NCBI RefSeq assembly: GCF_014905175.1
Contig: NC_057792.1
Span: 11,511,321 to 11,575,320, forward strand
Direction of reading: 5' to 3'
DNA: 64,000 nucleotides
From: Aphidius gifuensis
Taxonomy: Eukaryota; Arthropoda; Insecta; Hymenoptera; Braconidae
The notes beneath the pieces are model-generated. The model was not told the origin of the DNA and did not search any database. It worked only from the letters and a program-made list of their open reading frames with translations. Position numbers and translations under genes: made by a program. This document shows, in pieces, positions 33,106 through 44,520 of the stretch; within the stretch, counting starts at the first letter, position 1; every line of letters begins with the position of its first letter.

Positions 33106-33894
33106 TTATATGTTTTTTGCTGGTTTTAAGAATAAGCCCATTCCTTTCTTATGTGGCTGGAGATATAAGCTTTTACCCAATGCAATTGTTTTCATTTTTG
33201 TGTTGTGACGTTTATTTTCTTCAAATTGTCGTTTGGCAGCACTCGCATCATTTATTGCTTTCGTTATACTAGCAGCACCCCCACTCAATGCTCCAACAGC
33301 ACTTAAACCAGCAAAAAGTGGCATTATAAATGGTAAAAAACCACCTATTTTTGATGGTAATGGTAGAATACGTGGCATTTGAATTCTTTCTCGCCCTCCT
33401 GCTTTTTTTATAGCATCACGTGCACCCTCAAGTGCACACTTGATAGGATTTTTTCCTGGTTTAATAAATTCTTTTGATAGGTTTATAATTTTTTTAAATG
33501 ATGTTTTTTTCCTTATTTTTCTCGTCTTCTTTTTCAGACCCATACCCAATTTTGATTTAGCTTTCATTGTATTGGCTATACCCCAAGCAGCTGTTTTTTC
33601 ACCAACGGAAGAATCTTTTGCAAGTACACGTTTCCAAGCTCTCTCAGCGAGGTCTCTATCAGCTTGGTTCCTGACGCTGATATTATCTCGGTTTTCAGAA
33701 TAAGCAATATCGTGCTGTTTACAAGCAGCGTCTAATGGATTTATACCAGGATCACCTCGAGCTAACCTTTTTGATAATTTAGTACCTGGTCCACAGTATT
33801 GATAGCCCGGAATATGAAGTTCAATAGGAAGTTTGTTGATTAAAGTATTGATGAGACCTTTTCCACTTTTTTTAGAACGTCTGTGCACAATCAT
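33106..33894 (-). CDS. PLA2-domain minor virion protein, copy B
   Basis: 262 residues, longer at the C-terminus than copy A. Same calcium loop YCGPGTKL and HD dyad CKQHDIAYS. The central linker differs from A around residue 163. The stop (33106) lies close to the protease region; the two genes probably overlap or abut. Confidence 0.82.
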   Translation of the reverse strand: MIVHRRSKKSGKGLINTLINKLPIELHIPGYQYCGPGTKLSKRLARGDPGINPLDAACKQHDIAYSENRDNISVRNQADRDLAERAWKRVLAKDSSVGEKTAAWGIANTMKAKSKLGMGLKKKTRKIRKKTSFKKIINLSKEFIKPGKNPIKCALEGARDAIKKAGGRERIQMPRILPLPSKIGGFLPFIMPLFAGLSAVGALSGGAASITKAINDASAAKRQFEENKRHNTKMKTIALGKSLYLQPHKKGMGLFLKPAKNI

Positions 33895-33956
33895 AATGTT
33901 TTCAAGACTAAAGCTAAATCTATAAAAACTCGGTATTTATAGGGAAATAGTCAGTC

Positions 33957-34667
33957 GTGAATATAGAGTTTGCTGAGCAGAATGTAAAATTACCAGTAGT
34001 CAATTTCGACGGTGTTGTTCAACAAAGTTCGAGTAAAAAAAATCGAAAACGACATGGTAAACTTTTACCTAATAATGTGCGAGGAATCTTTTGTGGCCCG
34101 TCAAATTGTGGTAAAACAAATGCTCTCCTAGCTATAATTACCCATCCAAATGGGCTACGATTCGAAAATGTATATGTTTATTCGAAATCTTTAAATCAAC
34201 CAAAATATCAGTTCTTAGAAAAATTACTTGAATCCACGAAATGTATTGGTTATTATCCATTCAATGAAAATGAAAGTGTGATTGAACCTCAAGCTGCTTA
34301 TCCAAATTTAATAATGATTTTTGATGATGTTATGTGTGAAAAACAAAACAATATCAGAGCTTTTTTTTGTATGGGACGTCATCAAAATGTTGATTGTTTT
34401 TATCTTTCTCAAACTTATGCACGTATACCAAAACATTTAGTACGAGATAATGCAAACTTTATCTTTATTTTTCGACAAGATGAAATGAATTTAAAACATA
34501 TTTATAATGATCATGTGAATACTGACATGACGTATACTCAATTCCGAAATTTATGTTTGAATTGTTGGGATAGCGATAAGCATGGATTCGTTGTTATCGA
34601 TAAGGACAGTGAAATTAACAATGGCCGATATCGTAAAGGATATGATTGTTTTGTTACTATAAATTGA
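33957..34667 (+). CDS. Genome-packaging ATPase, copy B
   Basis: 236 residues with Walker A GPSNCGKT and Walker B LIMIFDDV, apparently identical in protein sequence to copy A. Divergent from the PLA2 gene across the same short TATAAATA promoter (33895-33956). Confidence 0.93.
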   Translation: MNIEFAEQNVKLPVVNFDGVVQQSSSKKNRKRHGKLLPNNVRGIFCGPSNCGKTNALLAIITHPNGLRFENVYVYSKSLNQPKYQFLEKLLESTKCIGYYPFNENESVIEPQAAYPNLIMIFDDVMCEKQNNIRAFFCMGRHQNVDCFYLSQTYARIPKHLVRDNANFIFIFRQDEMNLKHIYNDHVNTDMTYTQFRNLCLNCWDSDKHGFVVIDKDSEINNGRYRKGYDCFVTIN

Positions 34668-34718
34668 AAAGAACTTTTGAAAAAGAATTAGTTATGCAGT
34701 AAGTATGAGAGCATCAAC

Positions 34719-35633
34719 ATGACGAGTAAAATGTTCGATAAAGAAAAAAATAATCTGTATCAGATTACAAAAGCTAGCGATGCAATAAGACGTAAACATA
34801 AAATGTTAAAAATTAATCAAGACGCTTCAGAAAAATATGCAAGTGATATATTTAAGCCTATTGTAACACCTTTAGAAAAATTGGTGAATCAAACCACAAG
34901 TGATATAAAAAACGAAGTGAAGAAGGAACTTGAAAATAATGTTGTGAAAAAAGAACGAGCAAAAGAGGAAGATGATGATGATGATAATGATGTTTTCTAT
35001 GAATCTTTCGATAAGTTTGATGAGGATCCTGTAAGAAAGTCACTTGATCATACATCTTCTACACTAGATACTTCTTTTTCGAAAAATAATGAAAAATATA
35101 TGAAAAAAGTCGATGTCAGTAAAACTCGATCAACAGGATTTCTAGTACGGAAACTTGATAATAATCTTATGTTTGGAAACTCAAATATTAAATTTGAAAA
35201 TAACAAAATCTTTATTGAAGATGAAACTTATCAAGAGACGCCAGGTTTATTGGAACTCCTTTTCAATTATAAAGTTGATGACTCATTAATAAATAATGAT
35301 GATAAAAAAAATTTTATCAAAATTATTAAATTAACAAATGCTCAGTATAGATATTTCAAACCTAATGGTGGACTGAGAAAAGAAACAAATGCCAAGTATG
35401 AAAAATATATTTTACCATACATAAAATCCTCAACAAAAACTGGTACATCGTTACCTCGTTATAAGATTACAAACAAAAGTAACAAATTGGACTACGTTTA
35501 TTGGGATGATCCCAACGAACTTGTTGATCGTCTCCGATTAATATTAGCTTCTCAAGCCGCTGGTAATCTCAGTCATACAAATGAAATCATTTCTATAATT
35601 GAAGAATTAAGAGAAGCTGAAATTATCTATTAA
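34719..35633 (+). CDS. Conserved acidic-linker Polinton protein, copy B
   Basis: 304 residues, apparently identical to 3266-4180. Conserved C-terminal YVYWDDPNELVDRLRL and IIEELREAEIIY. Function unknown. Confidence 0.82.
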   Translation: MTSKMFDKEKNNLYQITKASDAIRRKHKMLKINQDASEKYASDIFKPIVTPLEKLVNQTTSDIKNEVKKELENNVVKKERAKEEDDDDDNDVFYESFDKFDEDPVRKSLDHTSSTLDTSFSKNNEKYMKKVDVSKTRSTGFLVRKLDNNLMFGNSNIKFENNKIFIEDETYQETPGLLELLFNYKVDDSLINNDDKKNFIKIIKLTNAQYRYFKPNGGLRKETNAKYEKYILPYIKSSTKTGTSLPRYKITNKSNKLDYVYWDDPNELVDRLRLILASQAAGNLSHTNEIISIIEELREAEIIY

Positions 35634-35680
35634 TTTATATGCATATAAGGCTTGAGCTCAGTTACTCACAAGCTGTCAAG

Positions 35681-36225
35681 ATGAGTATTGATATTTTTGG
35701 ACGACAATCAAAAATAAAAGTTCATTACAAAGTGTTCGAGGTCCTCCAGGTGATGGTTTCAAACGAACATCAGATGGACATTATGATATAAATAATAAAC
35801 GATTGTGTAATGTTGCTGATCCATTGGAATCAAATGATGCAACATCTGTTAAAATTACCAAGACAATTATAAAAGAAGAAACACGAATTTTATATCAATT
35901 AAATAAATCTCTACGTGATGATGTTGATAATAATAATATAATAACCAATTCACTTCAGTCTCAATTTCAAGAGTTCATTAAGAATTATCGTCTTGAATTT
36001 GATACAGCGCAAAGTCTTTCACTTCAAAATATAGAATCCATTCAGACATTGGAGTCCAGATTAACTTCATCGAATAGAGCTTTTGAGAATTTCAAACTGA
36101 ATTTTGAAAAATCACTCAACACATTGAGCACTGAAATTGGAAATTTGGAAATTAAAATAATAAAAAAACTGACAATCTTGGATAATCATCTCAGGATACT
36201 TGAAAATCGTTCTAATGGATCATAA
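35681..36225 (+). pseudogene. Coiled-coil GPPG protein, copy B, one frameshift
   Basis: Start MSIDIFGRQ at 35681. A shorter A run near 35713 than in copy A shifts the frame before the GPPG motif; the remainder is open from 35803. A homopolymer sequencing error would explain it equally well. Confidence 0.78.
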
Positions 36226-36872
36226 AAAAGCAGTAGTTGCTCATGAACTACACAGACCTGCTCGAAGAAATTATACTCGTCGTCATGTTGACATTAAAGG
36301 ATTGGATGAAACTTGGCAAGCAGATCTTGTTGATATGCAAGCTTATACGTCTGTTAACCGAAACTATAAATATTCGCTTACAATTATTGATATATTTTCG
36401 AAATTTGCATGGGCTATACCAATAAAATCAAGAACTGGGAAAGATGTTACAGCAGCGATGAAATCTGTGCTTGATGAAGGACGTATACCACAAAATTTAC
36501 ATGTTGATCAAGGAAAAGAATTTTACAACAAGGAATTTGAAGCTCTTTTGCAAAAACATAAGATACATATGTACTCAACATACAGCAATCTCAAAGCATC
36601 AATTGTTGAACGCTTCAATAGAACACTGAAGAATAAAATGTGGGAAAAATTTACTTATCAAGGATCCTACAAGTGGATAGAAATTTTACCACATCTGCTT
36701 AAAAATTATAATAATTCAAAACACAGAACAATAAAGATGAAAGCAATAGATGTTACGAAAGAAAATGAAAAACAACTATTGAGAAATATTTATAAAAAAT
36801 TTCAACACAATCGTGATATCAAAAATAAATTCAAGATTGGTGATAAAGTTCGAATTAGTAAATATAAAACTG
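36200..36872 (+). CDS. Integrase, copy B, truncated by the assembly gap
   Basis: Identical to copy A as far as it goes: catalytic D, D and E are all present, and it ends in the SH3-like segment VRISKYKT. The computed frame that crosses the N run and continues into 37279 is an artefact: the right-hand side belongs to a different protein. Confidence 0.9.
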
Positions 36873-36972
36873 NNNNNNNNNNNNNNNNNNNNNNNNNNNN
36901 NNNNNNNNNNNNNNNNNNNNNNNNNNNNNNNNNNNNNNNNNNNNNNNNNNNNNNNNNNNNNNNNNNNNNNNN
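36873..36972. other. Assembly gap (100 N)
   Basis: Exactly 100 N, the conventional filler for a gap of unknown size. Left side is lineage-1 Polinton integrase; right side is lineage-2 Polinton fragment D. Confidence 0.99.
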
Positions 36973-36984
36973 AAAAAATTATTG

Positions 36985-37690
36985 TGTGTTGGTCTTGAGA
37001 GGGACAAGTGGCGAGTATTTTAAATCTGCAATACAAATTATAGCCAGTGTATACCAAAAAGAAGTATTTTTGGATAACGAGACGCAATGGATACCGTTGA
37101 CGAAAATGTGTAGATCATTTTCATATTATTATGATGGTGACGATTCGAGACCGGACTTCAAACTCAACTACACTCAACCAGTACATCTTGGAGATTTAAC
37201 TATAAGTTTTCCAGCCACAGACCATAAACGCGAGCGAGGTATTCTTTTTGAACAAGGAATGTCCGTTTATTATTTATGAAAAACTTTGAGGACATTATCC
37301 CTCTCGGAACATGGGTAGCAGCTTGTCAAAAATATTGACCCTCATTATCCTGCAGATATTTTCTTCTGGATGGTATTATAAAAATATCTACGAAAAAACT
37401 TTGGAGGTGTACGTATTCATAAAGAAACTCTTCAGCATTTTTTACAGATGACTGTTAGGAACCATTTATTTGTGGAAATACAACAATCCGTTGAGGACGA
37501 CACAAAACTTGAGCCGGGTTTTATGGACCCATGTTTGCCTTTATTGTATAATGATATTTTAGTCAAGAATTTTGATCAGTTATACGACTTTATTTATCCC
37601 GGCAACTGCACCGAACAGTTTAAATCCTGTGGAGTATCGTGGGCCAACACCTCTCATTATGTCGATCATATGGAGAATGACGCTGAATAA
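36985..37690 (+). pseudogene. Lineage-2 distal protein Y, fragment D copy
   Basis: Reads GTSGEYFKSAIQII, then YYYDGDDSRPDFKLNY, to a stop at 37279, and resumes at 37448-37690 (ends SHYVDHMENDAE). Same protein as 45446-46208, which is also broken. No family recognised; mixed alpha/beta, no signal peptide or membrane segment. Confidence 0.7.
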
Positions 37691-37744
37691 AATGAATGAA
37701 TTGTATTTGAAAAAATAAATAAATAAAAATATACTTTGTATTCC

Positions 37745-37775
<31 letters not shown>

Positions 37776-38029
37776 TGATTTGTATTTAAAAAAAAAAAAA
37801 TAATAAATTCCTTGTATTTTAAAAAAATAAATAAATAATAAATGATTGTATTTAAAAAAATAAATAAATAAAGAAAAATAATAATAATAATTTAATTCCT
37901 TGTATTTGAAAATAATTTGACTTGTATATATTTTTCCCCACCTCTATAATAATAATAATAATAAGAATTTTATTTATCTGTGTTTTCGAGAAAACTACTT
38001 CAGTCTTTATTTGGTCGTCATGGATATCG
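37691..38029. repeat. AAATAAATAA-type simple repeats
   Basis: Several blocks of (AAAT)n and (AAT)n separated by GATTTGTATTT-like phrases. The counterpart lies at 45130-45440. No gene. Confidence 0.8.
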
Positions 38030-38556
38030 CTATTGTTGTTCTTGGTTTCTGTGAAAAAAGATTTTACTTTTCACCAAAAGAAATTTCTGTGATTGGTATA
38101 AATGAAAAATAGCTGGTCATTGGCTATTAACGCCACCTTGCACCTTTTACAACACTCTCAGCGTATGGTCGTTATGAAAACCTGAAGCGTACCCGTAGAC
38201 TAAAAATAAATTGGTTCGATGGTGAATCTGGAGGAAGCACAAGTCATCAAAGTTTTTAGGACCCTTTCTCAAAAGCAGAATTATTTTGAGTTCTGGCAAT
38301 GAATCCTGTGAATATCTCGAGAGTACTACGCACGGCAATCAGAGATGTTGATAAAGAGAAATTTTGGCCTGAATTTATCAAACAATTACCACCGTCAACA
38401 ACCTGTATTCACCATGGGTTACAGCAAGAAACAGGATGCGCCCTCCAAGTTGCGCGACAAATAAAAAAGTGGATGAACAATAGATATGAATTTGTTAAAC
38501 AAAGAAATTATGAGGAGGCTGCTGCTATACCAGAACATTTTACGTACACCTCGTGA
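38030..38556 (+). pseudogene. Lineage-2 terminal protein X, fragment D copy
   Basis: Starts MDIAIVVLGFC; frame breaks occur between about 38110 and 38290; open again from 38299 (ends PEHFTYTS). Counterpart of 44521-45100. It occupies the same terminal position as the spliced gene of lineage 1. Confidence 0.7.
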
Positions 38557-38922
38557 GAGCCTGAAATAGATTATCCTGAAACATAAACAGTGAGGATAAA
38601 ACTGATTTTTAAAAAAAAAATTGTAAAAAATAAAAATTTGAGAAAATAAAAATTTAATTTATATTTAAAAAAAAAAAAAAAGTCTTGAAATTTATTTCCA
38701 TAGGTTAAGAATAGCATTATATATTCTATTTTATATTTAAGTTTTGTTTTCAACCAAAAAAGATTTTAAGAAAAGTACTATACACCAATATGTCTTGAAA
38801 CTGACCCTAACTATGTAACTATAGTAAAACCTCTCACCTCGCATTGCTTTCTCCATAAGACGCTTTTCTATCCGAGTCCTTATGTTATTCCTTACCCAGA
38901 CGTTACCTATGCATTTTACTAC

Positions 38923-39597
38923 GCGCCCTTATTCATTCATCCTATACTATATACATTCACACACATACCTCTCACACACATACCTCTCACTCTGCACCCT
39001 CATATTTTATTTTTACCCCATGCATCCTATGCGGCCCCTTGCAACAACAATAATACGAGTAAAGAAAAGGATTTTGTGAATTAAATTAACGGAATTAAAT
39101 TTAAATAATTATATTTCTACTTAGGTAATAGTGTTGATATTAGAGGTGAACATTTGATAATACAAAAATTTATTTGTACATCAAATACTAATAGTTTTCC
39201 AACTTTCGGAAAAATCCTTATGATTTTTTCACATAATTTAAAGTTTTATATCATTTGTCAAAGTTGGAAGACAGAAGGTGTTTCACCATCATGCTTAGGA
39301 TATATTGTAGAAAACACTTTTGAATTATGTATACATGAAGTTATCAATCTACCTCATACAAAAAGTTGGAATATAAACGAGTCTATAGATAAAAAATTAG
39401 TTATTGTAACAGATTACTTTTTGTAAATTTTGTAATTAATAAAATAATAATTGTATAAATATTCATATGTACAGAGTGTTCATTGTTGGGTTATATGAAA
39501 AATTATAAAATTTACGTATCAAAAAATATTATATATATGAATAGACATTTATTTTTTTGCTTGTACAAAAAAAAAAAAATTTAACAAAAAGTATTTG
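38923..39597 (+). other. Spacer with one unassigned ORF (39154-39426)
   Basis: The 90-codon frame (starts MIIQKFICTSNTN, ends KLVIVTDYFL) has a regular alternation of beta-like hydrophobic residues and resembles C-terminal fragments of unnamed transposon-associated insect proteins. I cannot assign a family. The rest has no recognisable feature apart from CACACATACCTCTCA repeats near 38960. Confidence 0.35.
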
Positions 39598-39800
39598 TAA
39601 AATTAACAAACAGCTGTTTGTAAATGTCATTTTACAAACAAAAATTTGTAAAATTAACGAACAGCTGTTTGTAAATTTCATTTTACAAACAAAAATTTGT
39701 AAAATTAACAAACAGCTGTTTGTAAATTTCATTTTACAAACGAAAATTTGTAAAATTAACAAACAGTTATTTGTAGACCTAATTTAACAAATAAAATGTT
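39598..39800. repeat. 51-bp tandem repeat (four units)
   Basis: Units start at 39601, 39652, 39703 and 39754; core AATTAACAAACAGCTGTTTG followed by TAAATTTCATTTTACAAAC. Fifty-one bp is 17 codons, so the frame stays open on both strands without implying coding. It sits in a small element that ends TTTTTTACTGTGTAA near 39884. Confidence 0.9.
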
Positions 39801-40834
39801 TGTTAAATTAACAAACGTTTTGTTGGTGGACCTAAATTAACAAACTGAATTTGTTAATTTTACCAACTATTTTTTACTGTGTAAGTGTCGTCGACAGTGG
39901 CACATGTTTCGTACATATTTAAGGTCCAGTAACAGACTTGATACTTTAAACCTCATCATGGTATAAGTCTTCCCCTCGATTCGTCGACGAACATTCCGAA
40001 GGCTACGAACCGGATCGTTCACCTATTCGTTTTGCGGGCTAAGAAAGTGTGCTGTGCGTGTCCGGGGTGATAGGTGGGATATCACGCGAGTGGGAGAAGA
40101 AAGTCCTCACTAGCTTAGCACTTTACACTGACACCACACTTTATCGAACGATCACTACCTCTCTTGACTATCTATGGTTAACTAATGGTTTTTTCTATAT
40201 CGTTTTGGATATCTTGTAATGTTCGCTATATATCAGAAATAAAGTCCTTGTGGAACTCTGTCTGAATTTCCAATGTCATACTAATACTAATGATCGCGCT
40301 AGATCTCTATATGTCTCTCATAATGATAATCATTATTATACCACCACTACATAAAGATGTATGAGATCACGATGGATCGCTGGGAATAAAAGTAATAATA
40401 ATAATATTGAAGTATATTATCATTGCTATGGTGACGTAAGTGTAAGACCTGGTCACGATGGCTCGATGTATGGTTCCCTATACGAAATACTTATTTCACA
40501 TGTAGATTACTCGCACACTTATGAAACTTGTGACGTCAGTATTTCCTATAGTATAGTTGAAATGTGATACAGGCTTATGTAATACACAATTTGTAATACT
40601 ATACTTGGTTCACGGTAGCTTCCTTTAGGTTTGATTACGTATTTTATAATCCTATCAGGTGGACCGTGCACGTCTACCATTTCTAAGACTGAGTCAGGTT
40701 TCGTTTTGTTCTCGTTACTTTCACGGCTGTTGGCTCCCGAAATAACCAACGATGGCTCCCCCGGTGATTTAGAGGAAGACGGTGAGAAATCCTCGATAGT
40801 TCTCGCCGTGCAGGTCAGGAAATTGGTTTCAAAA

Positions 40835-40852
40835 TGGCTCCCAACGTGGGGC
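40835..40852 (+). other. Primer binding site, tRNA-Lys1,2 type
   Basis: TGGCTCCCAACGTGGGGC differs at one base from the classical tRNA-Lys1,2 primer site. It marks the 5' LTR end just upstream. Confidence 0.75.
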
Positions 40853-41404
40853 CTGCCGTGAAAAGATTGTGAACTAGGGGTTACCTACTGAGGCAGCTAT
40901 ATATTTAAATCATAGCTAAGTGGTGACGTTGTTTTATGGAACTAGTGACTCGATACCATGGTTACTGACCGATACATTCAACAAGATGGCTACTATTAAC
41001 GAAAATTTAAATTCATAATTTTCAAATCTTTCTCGGCAAAAAGGGAAGGGTTCATAGAATTTCCAATAGATGGCGCTATATGAGAACACCGATAGGAATA
41101 GATGAATCTTCTGATTGATTGGCGCCACCAGAAGTTGTCTGAGTTTTTGTCCGTGATTGGCTCACGTTTCTCATAGGTCAAATAAAGCCATGAGTGGCGC
41201 AGAAGGCAACCATTCGTCCTTGAGTAAGGTGAAGGCAGTAGAGTAAGGGATACTGGCCTATATAAAGAGCTGTCTTGGCCAGAGCAGCTCATTATCGTCT
41301 TGGTTTTCTAAGTAATTGGTTGTCTTTTGACTTGGATCACTACTCGGTTATGATCATGATGGATACCTCAACACAGAAAGACTTTTGGTACAGCAGATCA
41401 CGAC

Positions 41405-44030
41405 ATGGCGTATGACGTCTTGGAGGTTGACATGGACTCAGGCATCATGATAGATGAGATGTCCAAGGATCACGAGCAGCATGTGATAGGAATACTTGCA
41501 TCTGCAGAAGCGAAACTCCCCACTTCTTTACCGGCTACAGAAACAATAAGTCCATTGACTGGTTATCAACTGGTATTGAACCACCAACCCAAAGCATCCT
41601 GGAGAAGGCAGTCGAGGAAATCAAAGAGTGGGACCAGATGGACCTAGTTCTAGAGTTTCCTTTCACTCCGATCTCGCTATGGCCTTAATCCAGACGGTTA
41701 CAGGTAGTATACCGTGACTGACTGCCAAACTTCCGAATCAAATTACGATTCGACGAGTGTTTTACTCTAACCGAATTGGAAGACACGTTCAGACGACAAG
41801 AGAAGAACATGGAATGTTTATGAAGTTGGCAACCACCACGTAGGTCATAAGAATCAGTATGTCTAAGCTTGAATTCTCGGAAAAGGATCCCAAAATGTTG
41901 GATGCCTTGAATCTCCCCAAGTTACGTGGCAAGTTCAACTGTGAGAACCGCTGTTCCAATTGTAAACAAGGTGGTCATCAATTCAACGATTGTAAAGAAC
42001 CACCAACATTGTTCTGTTACCAATGTGGCAAAGTAAGGGTCACGACTATCAATTGTTCTCGATGCAACCCGGGAAACGCGAGTCCGATCGTATGATTCAT
42101 CCTGTAAGTACGATCCTAGACAATGAATGGAACTAATTGACAGGGTCTCGCATATGATTAGGCAACTTCTAAAGCCAATCTTATGCTGCAGAAATTGCAA
42201 CGTTCTCTTGGTCCTGGTAAAAAGATTACTTTTTTTTTTGAACATCTCTATTGGTGGACGCTCTTTTAATGCAATAATGGATTCTGGAGCGGCACGGACG
42301 TTTGCTGGATTAAGAGGTATTCTATTGCTTGAAGATTGAAACGTTCTATCATTAAAAGTTCCTGATAAAAAGGTTCTTGTAGCTAATCGACAGGTAGAGA
42401 TCATCTGATAAAAGTTGATGACTTCGATTTTACTTGGTGGCCGAACGATCTCGATAGAAACTTTATGGATGCCCTCTCCGTCAGAGTCATTCATCATAGG
42501 TATCGAGTTCCTGCGAATTGCTGGCAAGTCGTAGATTTCTTTGGACAGACATGGTTCTATCGTAACCAGCCAAATGGAACGTTCTTGTTGAATCCCGTAG
42601 AATCCATAGATAGTATTGTAGGAATATGAATTATTCAGGATAATAATATGGATTTTTTACGATAGTAATATGGAATAAACTCGAGAGGCTTTTATTTAAT
42701 AGTGAGGTATATTTTTTAACTTTTAACCTTCAAAAACAATACAAAAAGTGTCTTTCGGACTAAGCGTTTTTTCGTCTTACTTATTCACGCACAAGTTACG
42801 AACTGAACTTTCATCCCTCAAAATCACCATGCACACCGACAACATTCATTCTTTTCAAACATTCTGCCGATTTCTTTTTACTTCTAGGATATTTTCTTTT
42901 TTATTTCTTCTTATTGTCTTTTCGAACAACGTCACCTAAAAGACCTGTCGCTCCAACCCCAGAATGTCGACCGCTCTCTAGGCTCCCGGCTCATGTGATA
43001 AACGTGGGTGATCACGAACCGATCAAGCACAGGAGCCGTACGATGTCTCACCATAAAAAGCTTGCCATCGAAAGGGGTTACCGGTTCCGAAAGCAATTGG
43101 TCAAGTCCACTCGTAATAGTTAAAAAGAAAGATGGCTCACTATCACTAAGAAAGACGCATATCCGCTACACAATATGGCCACCTTATTAGACGAATTACG
43201 TCAGACAAATTATATCTCAACTCTTGACTTGAGTAAGGCCTATTGGCAAAAAAGAAATACTGAAGGATTCTCGAGAGATCTCGGCATTTACCGTTACCAG
43301 TAGAGGTCTGTTTCAATTCACCAAGATCCCGTTTGGACTGTTAAACGCACCTGTCTCGATGCAGCGAGCTCTCGACAAATTATTGAGTCCCGAATTTCAT
43401 CCACACGTCTTCGTCGATCTGGACGATATTGGCGCTTGTAGAGCTTTTGTATGTGAAATCTATATAAAAAAAAATTTACAAGCGCCATCACCGGCAAAAA
43501 TAAAGCTCTAAATTGTAAAAAATTTGCCCTGTGAATTGGACTGCAGGTAAGATACTTAGGGTTTGTGTTATATCTATTGTCGTCTAATATATAAGCCTCC
43601 GCGGAATATGTAAACGTTATAGAGCAGCGCAGAGTATTGACCTTGGACTCGTATAACAGCCGACATTATGGGTCCGTATATACAAAGCAAGGCAGGTTAC
43701 AATTACGCTCCATTGAAAAGAGCTACTGGTTCGGCTATTTGTAAAATATTAAAGGATCACGTAATGACTCGCTGGAGAATCCCGAAAGAAATGATTATGG
43801 ATAATGGTACCGAATTCCAGAACAAGGACAGACAAGCTCTGACTAGCCAGAATCATATGAAATTGATTAAAACACCACTTATCCACAGGCAAATCCCACT
43901 GAATGGGTGAATCGCAGTGTGAAAATGATGATACGTGCGTTATTGGAAGACGACTATAGAGAATAGGATGTATATCTTAGCGATATACAAGTTACCTATA
44001 TCACATCCTATCATGGCTCACTACAAGCAA
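41405..44030 (+). pseudogene. Gypsy gag-pol remnants
   Basis: gag piece 41405-41647; zinc knuckle CSNCKQGGHQFNDC (CX2CX4HX4C) within 41859-42095, followed by a degenerate second knuckle; aspartic protease IMDSGAARTF near 42277; reverse transcriptase pieces with PLVIVKKKDGS (near 43100), ISTLDLSKAYWQ (near 43220) and FGLLNAPVSMQRALD (near 43335); integrase DNGTEFQN near 43800. The RT catalytic box reads VDLDD near 43415 instead of YxDD, so the enzyme would be inactive. Each piece is in a different frame. Confidence 0.85.
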
Positions 44031-44520
44031 CTCCGGCATTCACTAATTTAGGCCGAGAGTTGGAACAGGAAAAATCACGAAGAAGGTTACTAAGAAACTA
44101 GAAACGGATCACGAGAGTATTTAAATAGATTCTTGAGATTGGCTTGAATAGATAAAACGCCATAACGCATTGTAGGGAAAAATGCATGGGTGACGTCACG
44201 TGGCAACGGTGAAATAAAAATGCATGGGTGACGTCTGGAGTAAGGAATAACATAAGGACTCGGATAGAAAAACGTCTTATGGGGAAAGCAATGCGTGAGA
44301 GTGAGAGGTTTTTATAGTTACATAGTTGGGATCAGTTTCAGACATGATGTATAGGACTTTTCTTAAAATCTTTTTTGGTTGAAAACAAAACTTAAATATA
44401 AAATAAAAATATATAATACTATTCTTAACCTATGGAAATAAATTTCAAGACTTTTTTTTTTTTTTTAAATATAAATTAAATTTTTATTTTCTCAAATTTT
44501 TATTTTTTACAATTTTTATT

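Larger units (their letters stand above)
28664..36872 (-). mobile_element. Polinton/Maverick copy B, inverted near-duplicate of copy A, cut by a gap
   Basis: Same genes as copy A in the opposite orientation, with the terminus at 28664 (AGTAGTTATATAGGG). Protein-level identity with A is almost complete for the ATPase, the conserved acidic-linker protein and the integrase fragment; most differences are single-base indels. It ends inside the integrase at the N gap, so polymerase and the far terminus are missing. Confidence 0.93.
36973..38922 (+). mobile_element. Lineage-2 Polinton fragment D, distal end
   Basis: Inverted copy of 44215-46180 (distal end of Polinton C), sharing both distal genes and the terminal stretch CCTTATGTTATTCCTTAC. 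Similarity stops near 38922. The left side is lost in the gap. More diverged from C than A is from B. Confidence 0.8.
39887..44110 (+). mobile_element. Decayed Gypsy-type LTR retrotransposon
   Basis: Presumed 5' LTR 39887-40834 (starts TGTAAGTGTC; contains ATATATCAGAAATAAAG as promoter/poly(A)-like text). Then a tRNA-Lys-type primer site, gag with a zinc knuckle, protease, reverse transcriptase and integrase remnants in order. No 3' LTR found before 44110. Many stops and frameshifts. Confidence 0.75.

Noticed and set aside
36200..37279. A 359-codon ORF running through the N gap
   Set aside because: The X-filled middle is the gap; the left part is integrase and the right part protein Y. Not one gene.
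39598..39800. CRISPR-like array
   Set aside because: Units are contiguous 51-bp tandem repeats without unique spacers, in eukaryotic DNA.
40835..44110. Complete Gypsy element
   Set aside because: No second LTR and pieces in different frames; treated as a remnant.
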